From: Citrobacter freundii ATCC 8090 = MTCC 1658 = NBRC 12681
GTDB taxonomy: Bacteria > Pseudomonadota > Gammaproteobacteria > Enterobacterales > Enterobacteriaceae
DNA: 64,000 bases
NCBI RefSeq assembly: GCF_011064845.1
Contig: NZ_CP049015.1
Span: 496,001-560,000 of the forward strand
Direction of reading: 5' to 3'
This document shows, one piece after another, positions 18,992 to 32,014 of the stretch. The number at the start of each line of letters is the position of its first letter. Position 1 is the first letter of the stretch. The notes beneath the pieces are model-generated. The model did no database searches. It was not told the origin of the DNA and worked only from the letters and a program-made list of their open reading frames with translations. Position numbers and translations under genes: made by a program.

Positions 18992-20146
18992 TTACCAGCT
19001 ACCGGAAGCGTCCAGCGTGCGGCTGGCCGTATTTTTTTCCACTGAAGAGGCGATACGTTCCTGTAACAGCTGGAAGTAGCGTTGCTCGTCAAGCGGCAGC
19101 TCTACCCAGTCATCCGTCCAGGTAGAGAGGTGCATCGCATTGGAAAGCGTCAGGCCGCGAATGCCTTCCAGGCCAGGGGCGATCAGCGGCTCGCCGTGCA
19201 GGATCGCGGCGGTAAAATTGCGGGTAATGACATAGTGCTCGCTGCATTCCGGTTCGGTAGGGATGGTGGCCTCCCAGCATTCCGGCTCACCAAAACCGTT
19301 TTGCCAGCGGGCGTTGAACTCGGTTTCGGATTCACGCAGTCGCCAGAAGCGCAGGCGACCTTCTTCTACCACCACTTTTCCCCTGCTGCCGACAATTTCG
19401 AGGCGGTTGGTGCCAGGCGTTTCGGCTACGGTGGTTATGAACACCCCGGTTGCGCCGTTGGCGTATTCTGCGTAGGCCGTGACGTCATCTTCGACCTCAA
19501 TCTGACGATGCTTGCCAAACTGGCAAAAAGCGCGCAAGCGTACCGGCATGCCGACCAGCCATTGCCATAAATCGAGTTGGTGCGGATCCTGATTCAGCAG
19601 CACGCCGCCGCCTTCACCTTTCCAGGTCGCGCGCCAGCCGCCGGAGTTGTAATAGCTTTGCGAACGATACCAGTTGGTAATGATCCAGTTAGATCGACGC
19701 AGCTCGCCGAGTTCGCCGCTGTCGATCAGATCTTTTACTTTCTGATACAGCGGATTGGGGCGCTGGTTGTACATCATGCTGAACACCACATCGCATTCGC
19801 GCGCGCAGGCGTTCATCTCTTGTACCTGCGCGGTGTAGACCCCTGCAGGCTTCTCACATAGCGTATGAATACCAAGACGCATGGCCATCATCGATAAACC
19901 CGGATGGTCATAATGCGGCGTGGCGACGATGACGGCATCGATCAGCCCACTTTCCAGCATCTCTCGCGCATCGCTGAACAATCTCACCTCTTCGCCGACC
20001 AGCCGGCGGATCGCCGGATGTTTATCCGGATTGTTATCGCACACTGCGGCGAGCACTGCTTCTTGTACCGTTCCGGCCAGCAGGTAGCGTGCGTGGACGG
20101 TACCAATGTTGCCAACCCCAATAATGCCAAAGCGTATTTTTTTCAT
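18992..20146 (-). CDS. Gfo/Idh/MocA-family oxidoreductase (first in operon)
   Basis: First gene of the operon, 384 aa. The Rossmann start is MKKIRFGIIGVGNIGTVHAR, the EKP motif is at 98-100 (TLCEKPAGVY) and the substrate domain holds GGGVLLNQDPHQLDLWQWLVG. The loop NWYRSQSYYNSGGWRATWKGEG resembles the aromatic substrate loop of family members that oxidise glucosides at C3, which is suggestive only. The start has AAAGGCACGAC upstream. A 190-bp control region separates it from the divergent LacI-type regulator gene. Confidence 0.85.
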   Translation of the reverse strand: MKKIRFGIIGVGNIGTVHARYLLAGTVQEAVLAAVCDNNPDKHPAIRRLVGEEVRLFSDAREMLESGLIDAVIVATPHYDHPGLSMMAMRLGIHTLCEKPAGVYTAQVQEMNACARECDVVFSMMYNQRPNPLYQKVKDLIDSGELGELRRSNWIITNWYRSQSYYNSGGWRATWKGEGGGVLLNQDPHQLDLWQWLVGMPVRLRAFCQFGKHRQIEVEDDVTAYAEYANGATGVFITTVAETPGTNRLEIVGSRGKVVVEEGRLRFWRLRESETEFNARWQNGFGEPECWEATIPTEPECSEHYVITRNFTAAILHGEPLIAPGLEGIRGLTLSNAMHLSTWTDDWVELPLDEQRYFQLLQERIASSVEKNTASRTLDASGSW

Positions 20147-20258
20147 GTCGTGCCTTTTTCGTCAGAAATAAGGGATATGCGGAACATAAGAAACGCCTGG
20201 AATATCGACAATGTGATTTTGTGAGAACGGTTGCAGGATGAAAAAGAAGTTGGTCCAG

Positions 20259-20311
20259 TCATTGAAAAAGTGTTTTAGAGTCAATGAACTGCGTTTGCAA
20301 AAAATTGCAAA
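20259..20311. promoter_or_regulatory. Inverted repeats in the regulator/operon control region
   Basis: TTTGCAA-AAAA-TTGCAAA (20294-20311) is a perfect palindrome 25 nt before the LacI-type gene. TCATTGA (20259-20265) and TCAATGA (20281-20287) form a second, wider repeat. Either could be the operator for the adjacent LacI-type protein. The palindrome has a 4-nt AT spacer rather than the central CG of classical LacI/GalR sites, so the assignment is tentative. Confidence 0.5.
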
Positions 20312-20336
20312 GATTGATTGCGAGTGAGGTCACAGA

Positions 20337-21392
20337 ATGTCTGGCAAGCTAAAAATGGACGAAATTGCTGCTCTGACGGGCTACTCGGTAAGTACGGTGT
20401 CGAGGGTGCTTAGCGGAAAGTCATACACCAGCGATAAAGCACGTGAGGCGATTGTCAGTTGCGCGCGCAGGCTGGGGGTTCTGGACTCGTTGTCCAGCGG
20501 GCGGTTGTTGATCAACGGCATTGCTGTTTTCGCCCCGTTGCGCACCTTTACCGCCCGTGGCGATGCATTTTACCTCGAAGTGACACGCGGCATTGCCGAG
20601 GCGATAGCGCCGCATGATGTCTATCTGAGTTACTGCGGACTGGATGAGCAACGTGCGGACATCAAGGTCTTTCAGGAAAAGGCCAACAATAAGAATATTA
20701 ATGCGATTATTCTTATCGGCATTGATGACCCGACCGTGCATAAACTGGCGCAACTGTTGGATAAACCCTGCGTGTTGATTAATTCGCAGGACCAGGAAGG
20801 GTTGCTGGATGCGGTATCCCCCGATCATCGGGCGATTGGCAACCGTGCTGTGCAATATCTTTTTGATCAGGGGCACCGGCGTATTCTCCATGTTACCAGC
20901 CTGCGTCGGGAAACGATGTACTGGCGTCTGGAGGGCATCAAGGAGGTCTACCGACAGTATCAAATACCGTTTGATACCGGGCGCGATCTGCTGGTAACGG
21001 AGGGCTTTTCTGAGGACGAATCAGAGCGGGCGATAGGCAACTGGCTAAATGAGACACCGCGTGAAGCGTGGCCGGAAGTTATTTTCTGCGCCGGGGCGTC
21101 AATGTCGACGGGCATCCGGCGGGTGCTGGAAAAGATTGGCGTGGAGATACCCGGTGAGTTGTCGCTGATGACGACGGATGTTCAGGAACTGGACGCGCAT
21201 ATCGTTGCTGCGGTGACCAGTATCACGATTCCTTGTCGGGCGTTGGGCGTGGAAGCGGTGCATTTGCTGCAGAACCGTCTTAATCGACCCTCTGCGCCGG
21301 TTTTTAACCTGTTGCTGAAAGGAAAGGTGACAGATCGAGGCACCGTTCCCCACGCAACGCGCCATGCCGCGCGGGTGACGGTAGCGCGTTAA
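20337..21392 (+). CDS. LacI/GalR-family transcriptional repressor
   Basis: A 351-aa regulator with an N-terminal LacI helix-turn-helix (LKMDEIAALTGYSVSTVSRVLSGKSY), a hinge and a periplasmic-binding-protein-like effector domain (NAIILIGIDDPTVHKLAQLL ... DQGHRRILHV). It is divergent from the oxidoreductase/symporter/hydrolase operon and almost certainly controls it. The effector is likely the imported sugar or a product. The start is ATG at 20337 with GTGAGG upstream. It converges on msrA with only 7 bp between stops and no clear terminator. Confidence 0.9.
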   Translation: MSGKLKMDEIAALTGYSVSTVSRVLSGKSYTSDKAREAIVSCARRLGVLDSLSSGRLLINGIAVFAPLRTFTARGDAFYLEVTRGIAEAIAPHDVYLSYCGLDEQRADIKVFQEKANNKNINAIILIGIDDPTVHKLAQLLDKPCVLINSQDQEGLLDAVSPDHRAIGNRAVQYLFDQGHRRILHVTSLRRETMYWRLEGIKEVYRQYQIPFDTGRDLLVTEGFSEDESERAIGNWLNETPREAWPEVIFCAGASMSTGIRRVLEKIGVEIPGELSLMTTDVQELDAHIVAAVTSITIPCRALGVEAVHLLQNRLNRPSAPVFNLLLKGKVTDRGTVPHATRHAARVTVAR

Positions 21393-21399
21393 TCGCGGA

Positions 21400-22038
21400 T
21401 TAACGCTCTGGCGGCAGGCAAACGCCAATTCCGCCAATGCCACAATATCCATAAGGATTTTTATGCAGATATTGCTGGTGATCGTCCTCGGCATAGTAGA
21501 AAGGCGTTGCCGTAGTGATTTCTGTGGTAATGGTGCGCTCGTCGCCTGCGGCGGTCATTGCTGCCTGAAAACGCTCAAGGCTGGCCTGTGCGGCGGCGGT
21601 TTGTTCCGGCGCTAACGGGTAAATGGCGGAGCGATACTGCGTACCCTGGTCGTTCCCCTGACGCATGCCCTGCGCCGGATCGTGATTTTCCCAGAACACC
21701 TGCAGCAGTTGTTCGTAGCTGATAACATGCGGGTCATAGACGATGCGTACCGCTTCGGCATGTCCAGTGTCGCCAGAACACACTTCCCGATAGGTTGGGT
21801 TTGGGGTGTAGCCGCCGGTGTATCCGGCTGCCGTGCTGTATACACCGGGTAATGACCAGAATAAACGCTCAACGCCCCAGAAACATCCCATGGCGAAATA
21901 AGCGGTCTCCATACCGTCGGGCACGTTGGTCATCGAATGTTGGTTAACCGCATGCAGCGTTGCCACTGGCATCGGGGTGTTGCGTCCAGGTAGCGCATCT
22001 GCTTGAGTAACAAGATGCTTTCTATCAAATAAACTCAT
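21400..22038 (-). CDS. msrA: Peptide methionine-(S)-sulfoxide reductase MsrA
   Basis: Repairs oxidised methionine (S-epimer) in proteins and free methionine, using thioredoxin. The catalytic Cys is Cys52 in [13 protein letters not shown], and the recycling cysteines are in [19 protein letters not shown] at the C-terminus. It has 212 aa, the E. coli length. The ATG at 22038 ([10 protein letters not shown]) has GGGAGAACGGCC upstream. A frame open to 22101 would add 21 residues not found in the family. It is divergent from tamA. Confidence 0.97.
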   Translation of the reverse strand: MSLFDRKHLVTQADALPGRNTPMPVATLHAVNQHSMTNVPDGMETAYFAMGCFWGVERLFWSLPGVYSTAAGYTGGYTPNPTYREVCSGDTGHAEAVRIVYDPHVISYEQLLQVFWENHDPAQGMRQGNDQGTQYRSAIYPLAPEQTAAAQASLERFQAAMTAAGDERTITTEITTATPFYYAEDDHQQYLHKNPYGYCGIGGIGVCLPPER

Positions 22039-22178
22039 GGCCGTTCTCCCGAAATCAGTCATTTGGGTTAAGGTTGTAACGAGACGCGTCTTTGCCCACA
22101 ATAAACGGCGTGAATACGTCTAGAGTTAAACATAAGAAATATTTGGGTTGCCGTCTGTTTTTCAACTCTTATTGTTGA

Positions 22179-27757
<5,579 letters not shown>

Positions 27758-27759
27758 CA

Positions 27760-28104
27760 ATGCGAATATTTGTCTACGGCAGTTTACGAACCAAACAAGG
27801 CAACAGCCACTGGATGACCAATGCCCTGTTGCTGGGAAATTTCAGTATCGATAACTACCAGTTGTACAGCCTGGGCCACTATCCAGGCGCGGTTCCGGGA
27901 AATGGAACAGTACACGGGGAAGTTTATCGTATTGATAACGCCACGCTGGCAGAGCTTGACGCTCTGCGTACCCGCGGCGGTGAATACGCACGCCAGTTAA
28001 TTCAAACGCCGTACGGAAGTGCATGGATGTACGTGTACCAACGTCCGGTTGATGGCTTAACGCTGATTGAAAGCGGTAACTGGTTAGACAGAGACCAGTA
28101 CTAA
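27760..28104 (+). CDS. ytfP: Gamma-glutamylcyclotransferase-fold protein YtfP
   Basis: A 114-aa AIG2/GGCT-like protein. The signature MRIFVYGSLRTKQGNSHW binds a glutamyl-like substrate in the family, and the Glu in RTRGGEYARQLI is the candidate catalytic base. The cellular substrate is not known. It starts 2 nt after the tamB stop and ends the tamA-tamB-ytfP operon, followed by an ERIC element and then a terminator. Confidence 0.93.
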   Translation: MRIFVYGSLRTKQGNSHWMTNALLLGNFSIDNYQLYSLGHYPGAVPGNGTVHGEVYRIDNATLAELDALRTRGGEYARQLIQTPYGSAWMYVYQRPVDGLTLIESGNWLDRDQY

Positions 28105-28106
28105 CA

Positions 28107-28301
28107 TATACCTGATGGATTTCGAGTTGCATCAAGGCGGCGACGCAGAGAATCCCCAGGAGCGTACTTCAGTACGTGACTGGGGTGAGCGAGGACAAAC
28201 TGGCACAGCCAGTTTGAACAGCGCTTACGCTGGCCCCGAAGGGGCGAGGCCAAAGGCCGAGTAAAGCCAACGCAGAGGCAGTTTGAAAGACGACAGGTAT
28301 A
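28107..28301. repeat. ERIC element with about 70-bp internal insertion
   Basis: It starts TATACCTGATGGATTTCGAG and ends GAAAGACGACAGGTATA, with the core AATCCCCAGGAGCGTACTTC and GTGACTGGGGTGAGCGAG. After GAGCGAG an extra segment (about 28195-28262, AAACTGGCACAGCCAGTTTG onward) interrupts the usual TGCAGCCAACGCAGAG. Such larger ERIC variants are known. It lies inside the transcript of ytfP, before the terminator. Confidence 0.88.
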
Positions 28302-28303
28302 AC

Positions 28304-28329
28304 ACGCCACCCTCGGGTGGCGTTGTTTT
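28304..28329 (+). terminator. Terminator of the tamA-tamB-ytfP operon
   Basis: ACGCCACC / GGTGGCGT forms an 8-bp stem with loop CTCG, followed by TGTTTT. It lies directly after the ERIC element, so the ERIC is transcribed as part of the 3' untranslated region. Confidence 0.8.
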
Positions 28330-28554
28330 ATACGATGGTCGCTGTAATCCTGGGCTATCAGGAAGCATTTCTCTTTTTTTTCATCACATAAAAATACCTG
28401 TTCAATAAAGCGTTAATTAATATAATTTATTATTTTACTCAAAACATCACCGTGGATTATTGTAAGGCAATATGATCACGTTAGCAGAAATAATTTTATT
28501 TTAGTTGCACTCTCATTCTGTAAAAATAATTATCCAGGTAAGGATAGTAATGGA
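28330..28554. other. AT-rich spacer upstream of the Hcp fusion gene
   Basis: 225 bp of strongly AT-rich DNA with no long frame, marking the left edge of the island. AAGGA (28540-28544) precedes a two-codon frame ATG GAA TGA (28550-28558) that overlaps the ATG of the Hcp gene at 28555. No promoter stands out among the many TA-rich hexamers. Confidence 0.4.
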
Positions 28555-29766
28555 ATGAGTAATATTGTTTATCTCAAGCTCATTGGTGAACAACAAGGCG
28601 ATATTTCTGATGGATGTGGCACAATTGATTCAGTTGGTAATCGGTGGCAACAGAATCATGTGAATGAAATATTTGTTTTTTCTCTGGTTGCAGGAGTAGC
28701 GAGTACAGGTAAAGGTACGAATCTAAAGAACTTAACATTCAGTAAGCAAATAGATAAAAGCTCACCACTATTAATGAATGCGATTAATAACAATGAAAAC
28801 CTGTTTCTAGAGTTTTGGTTTTATCACATAAATAGATATGGTCAATGGGAGAAGTATTATTATATTCAGCTCAGAGGTGCATCGATATCAAGTATTCAGA
28901 TGAGGGTTATAAAAGACCAGATAGATACAGAAATAATATCAGTAAATTATGATTATATCCTTTGTAAGCACCTGATAAGCAATACCGAGTGTAGCTATCT
29001 GGCTTTACCTGCAGACTACAATAAGCTTTTTGTTCCGATTCCGAAACCCCAGACTCAAACTCTTAACAGTGCAGGTGTGGGCCGATTGCTGGCGGCTGGA
29101 GGGATTTATAACGGTAACATCGAAGGGTTCAGGGACACTGCAGAAAAACTGGGTGGTGATGCCGTCAAAGGCTACGATCAGATTCTTAATGAGAAAACGG
29201 TCGGCGTCGCCATTACGGCTGCCTCTATTGCCGCTGGTTATGGGCTTGGGAGGATGGAGTTAAGTTCGACGATAAGAAGTCTTGAAAAGCTGGGGCGGAT
29301 TGAAACCAAGAGCATATCATTAGGGCGTAGTAACACCACTGAAAATTTATATCGTCGGACTAGCAATACTGAAGTGTTTTCAGATCTAAAAGTGCCTATG
29401 CAGATGCGCTATGTTGAACAGGCTGCACGTGAAGGTGGGATAGGCTTGGGGGGAGTTAAAGTGAGAATTATCAGGGATTCTGACCTGAAAGGTAAGAATA
29501 TCTATGGTTATACTCACCCTAGTGGTGATATTGATTTGTACCCGGATGCTTTTGCGGATATTGAGCAATTAATAAAAACGTTAGGACATGAAAGAACACA
29601 TACTATGCAAATCTATCTCTTTAAGCATCCAAATACATATGCTGATGATGCAATCAAGATGAATAAAGAATTGATATTGAATGAAAAAGCCGCCCATAGT
29701 ATTGAAGATAGCTTTTGGCAATTTTACCTGAATAATAAGACCGGAAAGCTAGAGGAGTACAAATAG
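28555..29766 (+). CDS. Evolved Hcp: type VI secretion tube protein fused to HExxH metallopeptidase-like toxin domain
   Basis: 403 aa. Residues 1-150 resemble enterobacterial Hcp: MSNIVYLKL, GDISDGCGTIDSVGN, NEIFVFSL, IDKSSPLL and EKYYYIQLRGASI are family landmarks. A linker (about 170-235) with a Gly/Ala-rich hydrophobic stretch follows. The C-terminal domain contains LGHERTHTMQ, an HExxH zinc motif at His345-His349, and NEKAAHS about 30 residues later that could give the third ligand. This is the layout of Hcp effectors with extended toxin domains, which are loaded in the T6SS tube. No other T6SS gene is in the window, so it is an orphan. Base composition is clearly lower in GC than the flanking genes, a sign of transfer. 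The target is unknown. Confidence 0.8.
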   Translation: MSNIVYLKLIGEQQGDISDGCGTIDSVGNRWQQNHVNEIFVFSLVAGVASTGKGTNLKNLTFSKQIDKSSPLLMNAINNNENLFLEFWFYHINRYGQWEKYYYIQLRGASISSIQMRVIKDQIDTEIISVNYDYILCKHLISNTECSYLALPADYNKLFVPIPKPQTQTLNSAGVGRLLAAGGIYNGNIEGFRDTAEKLGGDAVKGYDQILNEKTVGVAITAASIAAGYGLGRMELSSTIRSLEKLGRIETKSISLGRSNTTENLYRRTSNTEVFSDLKVPMQMRYVEQAAREGGIGLGGVKVRIIRDSDLKGKNIYGYTHPSGDIDLYPDAFADIEQLIKTLGHERTHTMQIYLFKHPNTYADDAIKMNKELILNEKAAHSIEDSFWQFYLNNKTGKLEEYK

Positions 29767-30048
29767 ATGAACTCTTTGACCTATCTTGAATGGATGAAGC
29801 ACTTACCAAAAGATGATGGTAGTTACAGTTCATGTGAATGCCCAGCATGTGGTAAAAAAGGACTTTCTTATCAATACTTTGGTTTCGATAATGGTGATAT
29901 TGGCTGGAAGGTTATTTGGTGCGAAACCTGTAAATCTGGAGTGAAAATTTCGAGAACCAAAATACCTGAAGGGGCTAGTAGGTTAATAGATTTTCAAGAA
30001 CAAGAACGTTTCTTTGAAACGAAGCCTGAACTGAAACTAATTGTTTAG
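29767..30048 (+). CDS. Small zinc-ribbon-like protein, probable immunity protein to the Hcp effector
   Basis: A 93-aa protein not recognised as a named family. It has two Cys pairs, CECPACGKKG near residue 20 and WCETCKSG near residue 50, likely forming a zinc ribbon. The ATG follows the Hcp stop codon with no spacing, so the two are translationally coupled. Effector-immunity pairs are normally arranged this way. It has no signal peptide. If it is the immunity protein, the toxin acts in the cytoplasm or is blocked before export. GC content is low like the effector gene. The role is inferred from position. Confidence 0.65.
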   Translation: MNSLTYLEWMKHLPKDDGSYSSCECPACGKKGLSYQYFGFDNGDIGWKVIWCETCKSGVKISRTKIPEGASRLIDFQEQERFFETKPELKLIV

Positions 30049-30060
30049 ATTGATCTCAAT

Positions 30061-30087
30061 AAAAGCCCCTCATAAAGTGAGGGGCTT
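30061..30087 (-). terminator. Terminator of ppa (probably bidirectional)
   Basis: AAGCCCCTCA / TGAGGGGCTT is a 10-bp stem with a 5-nt loop. On the minus strand it is followed by TTATTG after two further T, about 35 nt beyond the ppa stop. It also faces the end of the immunity-like gene at 30048. Confidence 0.8.
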
Positions 30088-30118
30088 CAATAAGTTATGC
30101 TGACCTTAGAAAGCCAAC

Positions 30119-30646
30119 TTACTTCTTCGCGCGCTCGAAGGAAGCAACGATTTCAGCTTTAGCAGCTTCAGCGTTGTCCCAACCGTCAACTTTTACCCAT
30201 TTGCCAGCTTCGAGGTCTTTGTAGTGCTCGAAGAAGTGGGTGATCTGCGCTTTCAGCAGTTCCGGCAGATCGGTCACATCTTTGATGTGATCGTATTCTT
30301 TGCTCAGCTTGGTGTGCGGTACCGCAACCAGTTTCGCATCTTCACCGGATTCGTCGGTCATTTTCAGTACGCCAACCGGGCGGCAACGGATCACTGAACC
30401 TGGCTCCAGCGGGTACGGAGTCGGGACCAGAACGTCTACCGGGTCACCGTCCAGAGACAGGGTGTGGTTGATGTAACCGTAGTTGCACGGATAGAACATC
30501 GCGGTGGACATGAAGCGGTCAACGAACAGGGCGCCGCTCTCTTTGTCAACTTCGTATTTGATCGGATCTGCGTTAGCAGGGATCTCGATAACAACGTAGA
30601 TATCTTCCGGCAGGTCTTTACCGGCAGGGACGTTGAGTAAGCTCAT
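30119..30646 (-). CDS. ppa: Inorganic pyrophosphatase Ppa
   Basis: Cytoplasmic soluble class I pyrophosphatase that pulls biosynthetic reactions by hydrolysing PPi. It has 175 aa. The family signature [15 protein letters not shown] and the downstream [16 protein letters not shown] are as in E. coli. The ATG at 30646 ([15 protein letters not shown]) has AAAGGAAACAG upstream. A frame open to 30679 adds 11 residues without support. Confidence 0.98.
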   Translation of the reverse strand: MSLLNVPAGKDLPEDIYVVIEIPANADPIKYEVDKESGALFVDRFMSTAMFYPCNYGYINHTLSLDGDPVDVLVPTPYPLEPGSVIRCRPVGVLKMTDESGEDAKLVAVPHTKLSKEYDHIKDVTDLPELLKAQITHFFEHYKDLEAGKWVKVDGWDNAEAAKAEIVASFERAKK

Positions 30647-30865
30647 GTCTGTTTCCTTTAAATAAGCTATGGCAAACAAGTGGCGGGTATTATAGCCAAC
30701 TCGCGCGGAATGTCTCCGCTTGTTTTCGCTTTCTCTGCGTGCATTTTCTTCTTTTTACCTCTCTCTCGTGACAGAAAAGTCCATATCTTCAGCCGCATTT
30801 TTCATAGCGAGATGAAAGCGATTACAAAGTTGTGATTAACGTTTTATTTACTTTTTTGAAGTGTG

Positions 30866-30886
30866 ATGTAACGCAATCCGTTACAT
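30866..30886. promoter_or_regulatory. Inverted repeat upstream of the ytfQ operon
   Basis: ATGTAACG-CAATC-CGTTACAT is a perfect repeat with 8-bp arms and a 5-nt spacer, 70 nt before ytfQ. It fits an operator for the operon. E. coli ytfQ is reported to be under GalR/GalS-type control, but this repeat does not obviously match the GalR consensus, so the binding protein is left open. The rest of the 309-bp gap to ppa holds AT-rich promoter-like DNA. Confidence 0.55.
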
Positions 30887-30955
30887 GCTCAATTGTCTAT
30901 AGTTTTTTCGCAACGGTTAATTAACCAACAATAATCACCCTACGAGGACGCACTT

Positions 30956-31912
30956 ATGTGGAAGCGCTTACTTTTAGTCACAGCAGTTTCGGCAGCCATG
31001 TCGTCTATGGCAATGGCAGCCCCTTTAACCGTAGGATTTTCGCAGGTTGGCTCTGAATCCGGCTGGCGCGCAGCAGAAACCAACGTCGCGAAAAGCGAGG
31101 CCGAAAAGCGGGGAATTACGCTGAAAATCGCTGATGGCCAACAAAAGCAGGAAAACCAGATTAAAGCAGTTCGCTCATTTGTTGCCCAGGGCGTCGACGC
31201 CATCTTTATTGCGCCGGTCGTGGCAACAGGTTGGGAGCCGGTTTTAAAAGAAGCGAAAGATGCCGACATTCCGGTCTTTTTGCTTGATCGTTCCATCGAT
31301 GTAAAAGACAAATCTCTCTATATGACCACCGTCACCGCCGACAACGTGCTGGAAGGCAAATTGATTGGCGACTGGCTGATTAAACAAGTGGACGGCAAGC
31401 CGTGTAACGTCGTTGAGCTGCAAGGGACCGTCGGGGCCAGCGTGGCGATCGATCGTAAAAAAGGCTTTGCTGAAGCCATCGCCAGTGCGCCAAACATCAG
31501 AATTATCCGTTCTCAGTCCGGTGACTTCACCCGCAGTAAAGGGAAAGAAGTGATGGAGAGCTTTATCAAAGCAGAAAACAACGGCAAGAACATCTGCATG
31601 GTTTACGCCCACAACGATGACATGGTGATCGGTGCTATCCAGGCGATCAAAGAAGCGGGTCTGAAACCCGGCAAAGATATTCTCACCGGTTCTATCGACG
31701 GCGTACCGGATATCTACAAAGCGATGATTGACGGTGAAGCCAACGCCAGCGTTGAACTGACGCCGAATATGGCGGGTCCGGCATTCGACGCGCTGGAGAA
31801 ATTCAAAAAAGACGGCACGATGCCTGAGAAGCTGACCATTACCAAGTCGATCCTTTATCTGCCGGATACGGCGAAAGAAGAGTTAGAGAAGAAGAAAAAC
31901 ATGGGCTACTAA
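30956..31912 (+). CDS. ytfQ: Galactofuranose-binding periplasmic protein YtfQ (GafA)
   Basis: Periplasmic solute-binding protein of the ABC sugar importer for galactofuranose and galactose. It has 318 aa, a signal peptide (residues 1-21, ending MAMAAPL) and the Peripla_BP_4 fold. QSGDFTRSKGKEVMESFIKAENN and the ligand-region DGVPDIYKAM are near-identical to E. coli YtfQ. It is first gene of ytfQ-ytfR-ytfT-yjfF. A REP element separates it from ytfR, which often lets the binding protein transcript accumulate above the rest. Confidence 0.97.
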   Translation: MWKRLLLVTAVSAAMSSMAMAAPLTVGFSQVGSESGWRAAETNVAKSEAEKRGITLKIADGQQKQENQIKAVRSFVAQGVDAIFIAPVVATGWEPVLKEAKDADIPVFLLDRSIDVKDKSLYMTTVTADNVLEGKLIGDWLIKQVDGKPCNVVELQGTVGASVAIDRKKGFAEAIASAPNIRIIRSQSGDFTRSKGKEVMESFIKAENNGKNICMVYAHNDDMVIGAIQAIKEAGLKPGKDILTGSIDGVPDIYKAMIDGEANASVELTPNMAGPAFDALEKFKKDGTMPEKLTITKSILYLPDTAKEELEKKKNMGY

Positions 31913-31926
31913 GCCTTCATGAAAAT

Positions 31927-31998
31927 GCCGGGGGGCTGCGCTTGCCCGGCCTACATTACGCTCTTTTGTAGGCCGGATAAGCGTAGCGCCATCCGGCG
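31927..31998. repeat. REP/BIME element inside the ytfQRT operon
   Basis: GCCGGGGGGCTGCGCTTGCC...CCGGCCTAC faces GTAGGCCGGATAAGCGTAGCG...CATCCGGC. It lies between ytfQ and ytfR, with the ytfR ribosome site directly after it. Confidence 0.85.
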
Positions 31999-32014
31999 TG
32001 ATGCAGGGGGAATC

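Noticed and set aside
28107..28301. CRISPR array or transposon end
   Set aside because: The sequence matches an ERIC element. There are no regularly spaced repeats and no transposase gene.
28555..30048. Part of a complete type VI secretion cluster
   Set aside because: No sheath, baseplate, ClpV or VgrG gene occurs in the window. The flanks are ordinary backbone genes.
31919..32014. N-terminal extension of YtfR
   Set aside because: The 32 extra codons are REP sequence. A good ribosome site precedes the ATG at 32015.
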